5,555 bases of DNA. Source: Clostridiales bacterium. GTDB taxonomy: Bacteria > Bacillota > Clostridia > Monoglobales > Firm-18. The translations under genes were made by a program, and so were the position numbers. The stretch is taken from contig JAIRSR010000162.1 of assembly GCA_031255355.1 (NCBI GenBank), positions 1 through 5,555 on the forward strand, given 5' to 3'. The notes under the pieces are model-generated. The model did not search any database. It saw nothing but the letters and a program-made list of their open reading frames with translations, and was not told the DNA's origin. This document shows positions 5,215 through 5,555 of the stretch, piece after piece. Positions within the stretch are counted from its first letter, which is position 1. Every line of letters begins with the position of its first letter.

Positions 5215-5555
5215 CTATTGCACCTCCTTTGCGGAAGTCTGCACAGGCATCGCGTGCTTAAAGGCGATATTGCCCCGGTAGGCGTTGACCGTCACTTTCC
5301 CGGCTTTTTTCACGGTGATTTCTATGCCGTAGCCGCGCAGGGTATCATAAACGCCGTCGCGCATCAACAGCGCGTTTTCCATGTTCGCGGAATCACCGAT
5401 CGCGGTGATTTCAAAGGGTTCCGCGTATCGGTTGTTGTTGACGCTGACGGTAGAGCCGGCACAGCGTATTTCGGTCGTCGCGACAATGCGCTCACCGTTG
5501 AGTTGGATTGCCTCCGCGCCCGCGTCGCAAAGTTCGTTGATGAGCCAAAGGATGT
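5215..5555 (-). CDS. DUF881 (YlxW/YlxX-like) protein, C-terminal part
   Basis: Only the last 112 residues are visible; the 5' end lies beyond the right edge, and no break occurs in the frame. The visible part matches the DUF881 C-terminal domain: ILWLINELCDAGAEAIQLNG, then ERIVATTEIRCAGSTVSVN (the conserved IRCAG motif), then EITAIGDSANMENAL, and a closing GNIAFKHA strand. Family members usually have one N-terminal membrane anchor followed by a coiled coil and this extracytoplasmic domain, but that part is outside the window. In many Bacillota one or two DUF881 genes lie between divIB/ftsQ and sbp, so this is a division-cluster gene, although its function is not established. The stop TAG (5215-5217) is one base from the sbp start. 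Confidence 0.92.
   Translation of the reverse strand, partial: ILWLINELCDAGAEAIQLNGERIVATTEIRCAGSTVSVNNNRYAEPFEITAIGDSANMENALLMRDGVYDTLRGYGIEITVKKAGKVTVNAYRGNIAFKHAMPVQTSAKEVQ

Overview
The window looks like a chromosomal segment of an anaerobic Gram-positive bacterium, most likely class Clostridia (Bacillota). The evidence is the YlxW/YlxX-type DUF881 protein - small basic protein (Sbp) - FtsZ cluster, an SLH-domain envelope protein, a SigW/RsiW-like sigma/anti-sigma pair, strong purine-rich ribosome binding sites, several GTG/TTG starts and consensus sigma-A promoters. The DNA is moderately GC-rich, with many GCG/CGC codons. No species-level call is possible from sequence alone.

Left part (1-1214, minus strand): an ECF sigma factor gene and, overlapping it by 17 bp, a membrane-anchored zinc-type anti-sigma factor gene that runs off the left edge. 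The edge falls inside a perfect 21-bp tandem repeat encoding the heptapeptide SDTVPLD. The ECF gene has a near-consensus housekeeping promoter at 1310-1338.

Middle (1215-2287): a 326-bp divergent regulatory region separates the sigma operon from a plus-strand gene for a small secreted SLH-repeat protein. That gene has its own TTGACA/TATACT promoter. A perfect 16-bp-stem hairpin follows it and probably terminates transcription from both sides, because the next gene is convergent.

Right part (2288-5555, all minus strand, so read right to left): the end of a DUF881 gene, sbp one base further on, a strong promoter inside the sbp-ftsZ gap, ftsZ, a clear intrinsic terminator, and then a separate gene for a uroporphyrinogen-decarboxylase-superfamily protein of unknown substrate. 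The division cluster is standard for Bacillota, except that no ftsA lies between sbp and ftsZ and no spoIIGA follows ftsZ.

I see no mobile element, CRISPR array, tRNA or rRNA. I found no convincing new multi-gene system. The points most worth a second look are the in-frame heptad repeat in the anti-sigma factor, the palindrome-rich divergent region, the dyad over the ftsZ transcription start, the absent ftsA and the UroD-like protein.
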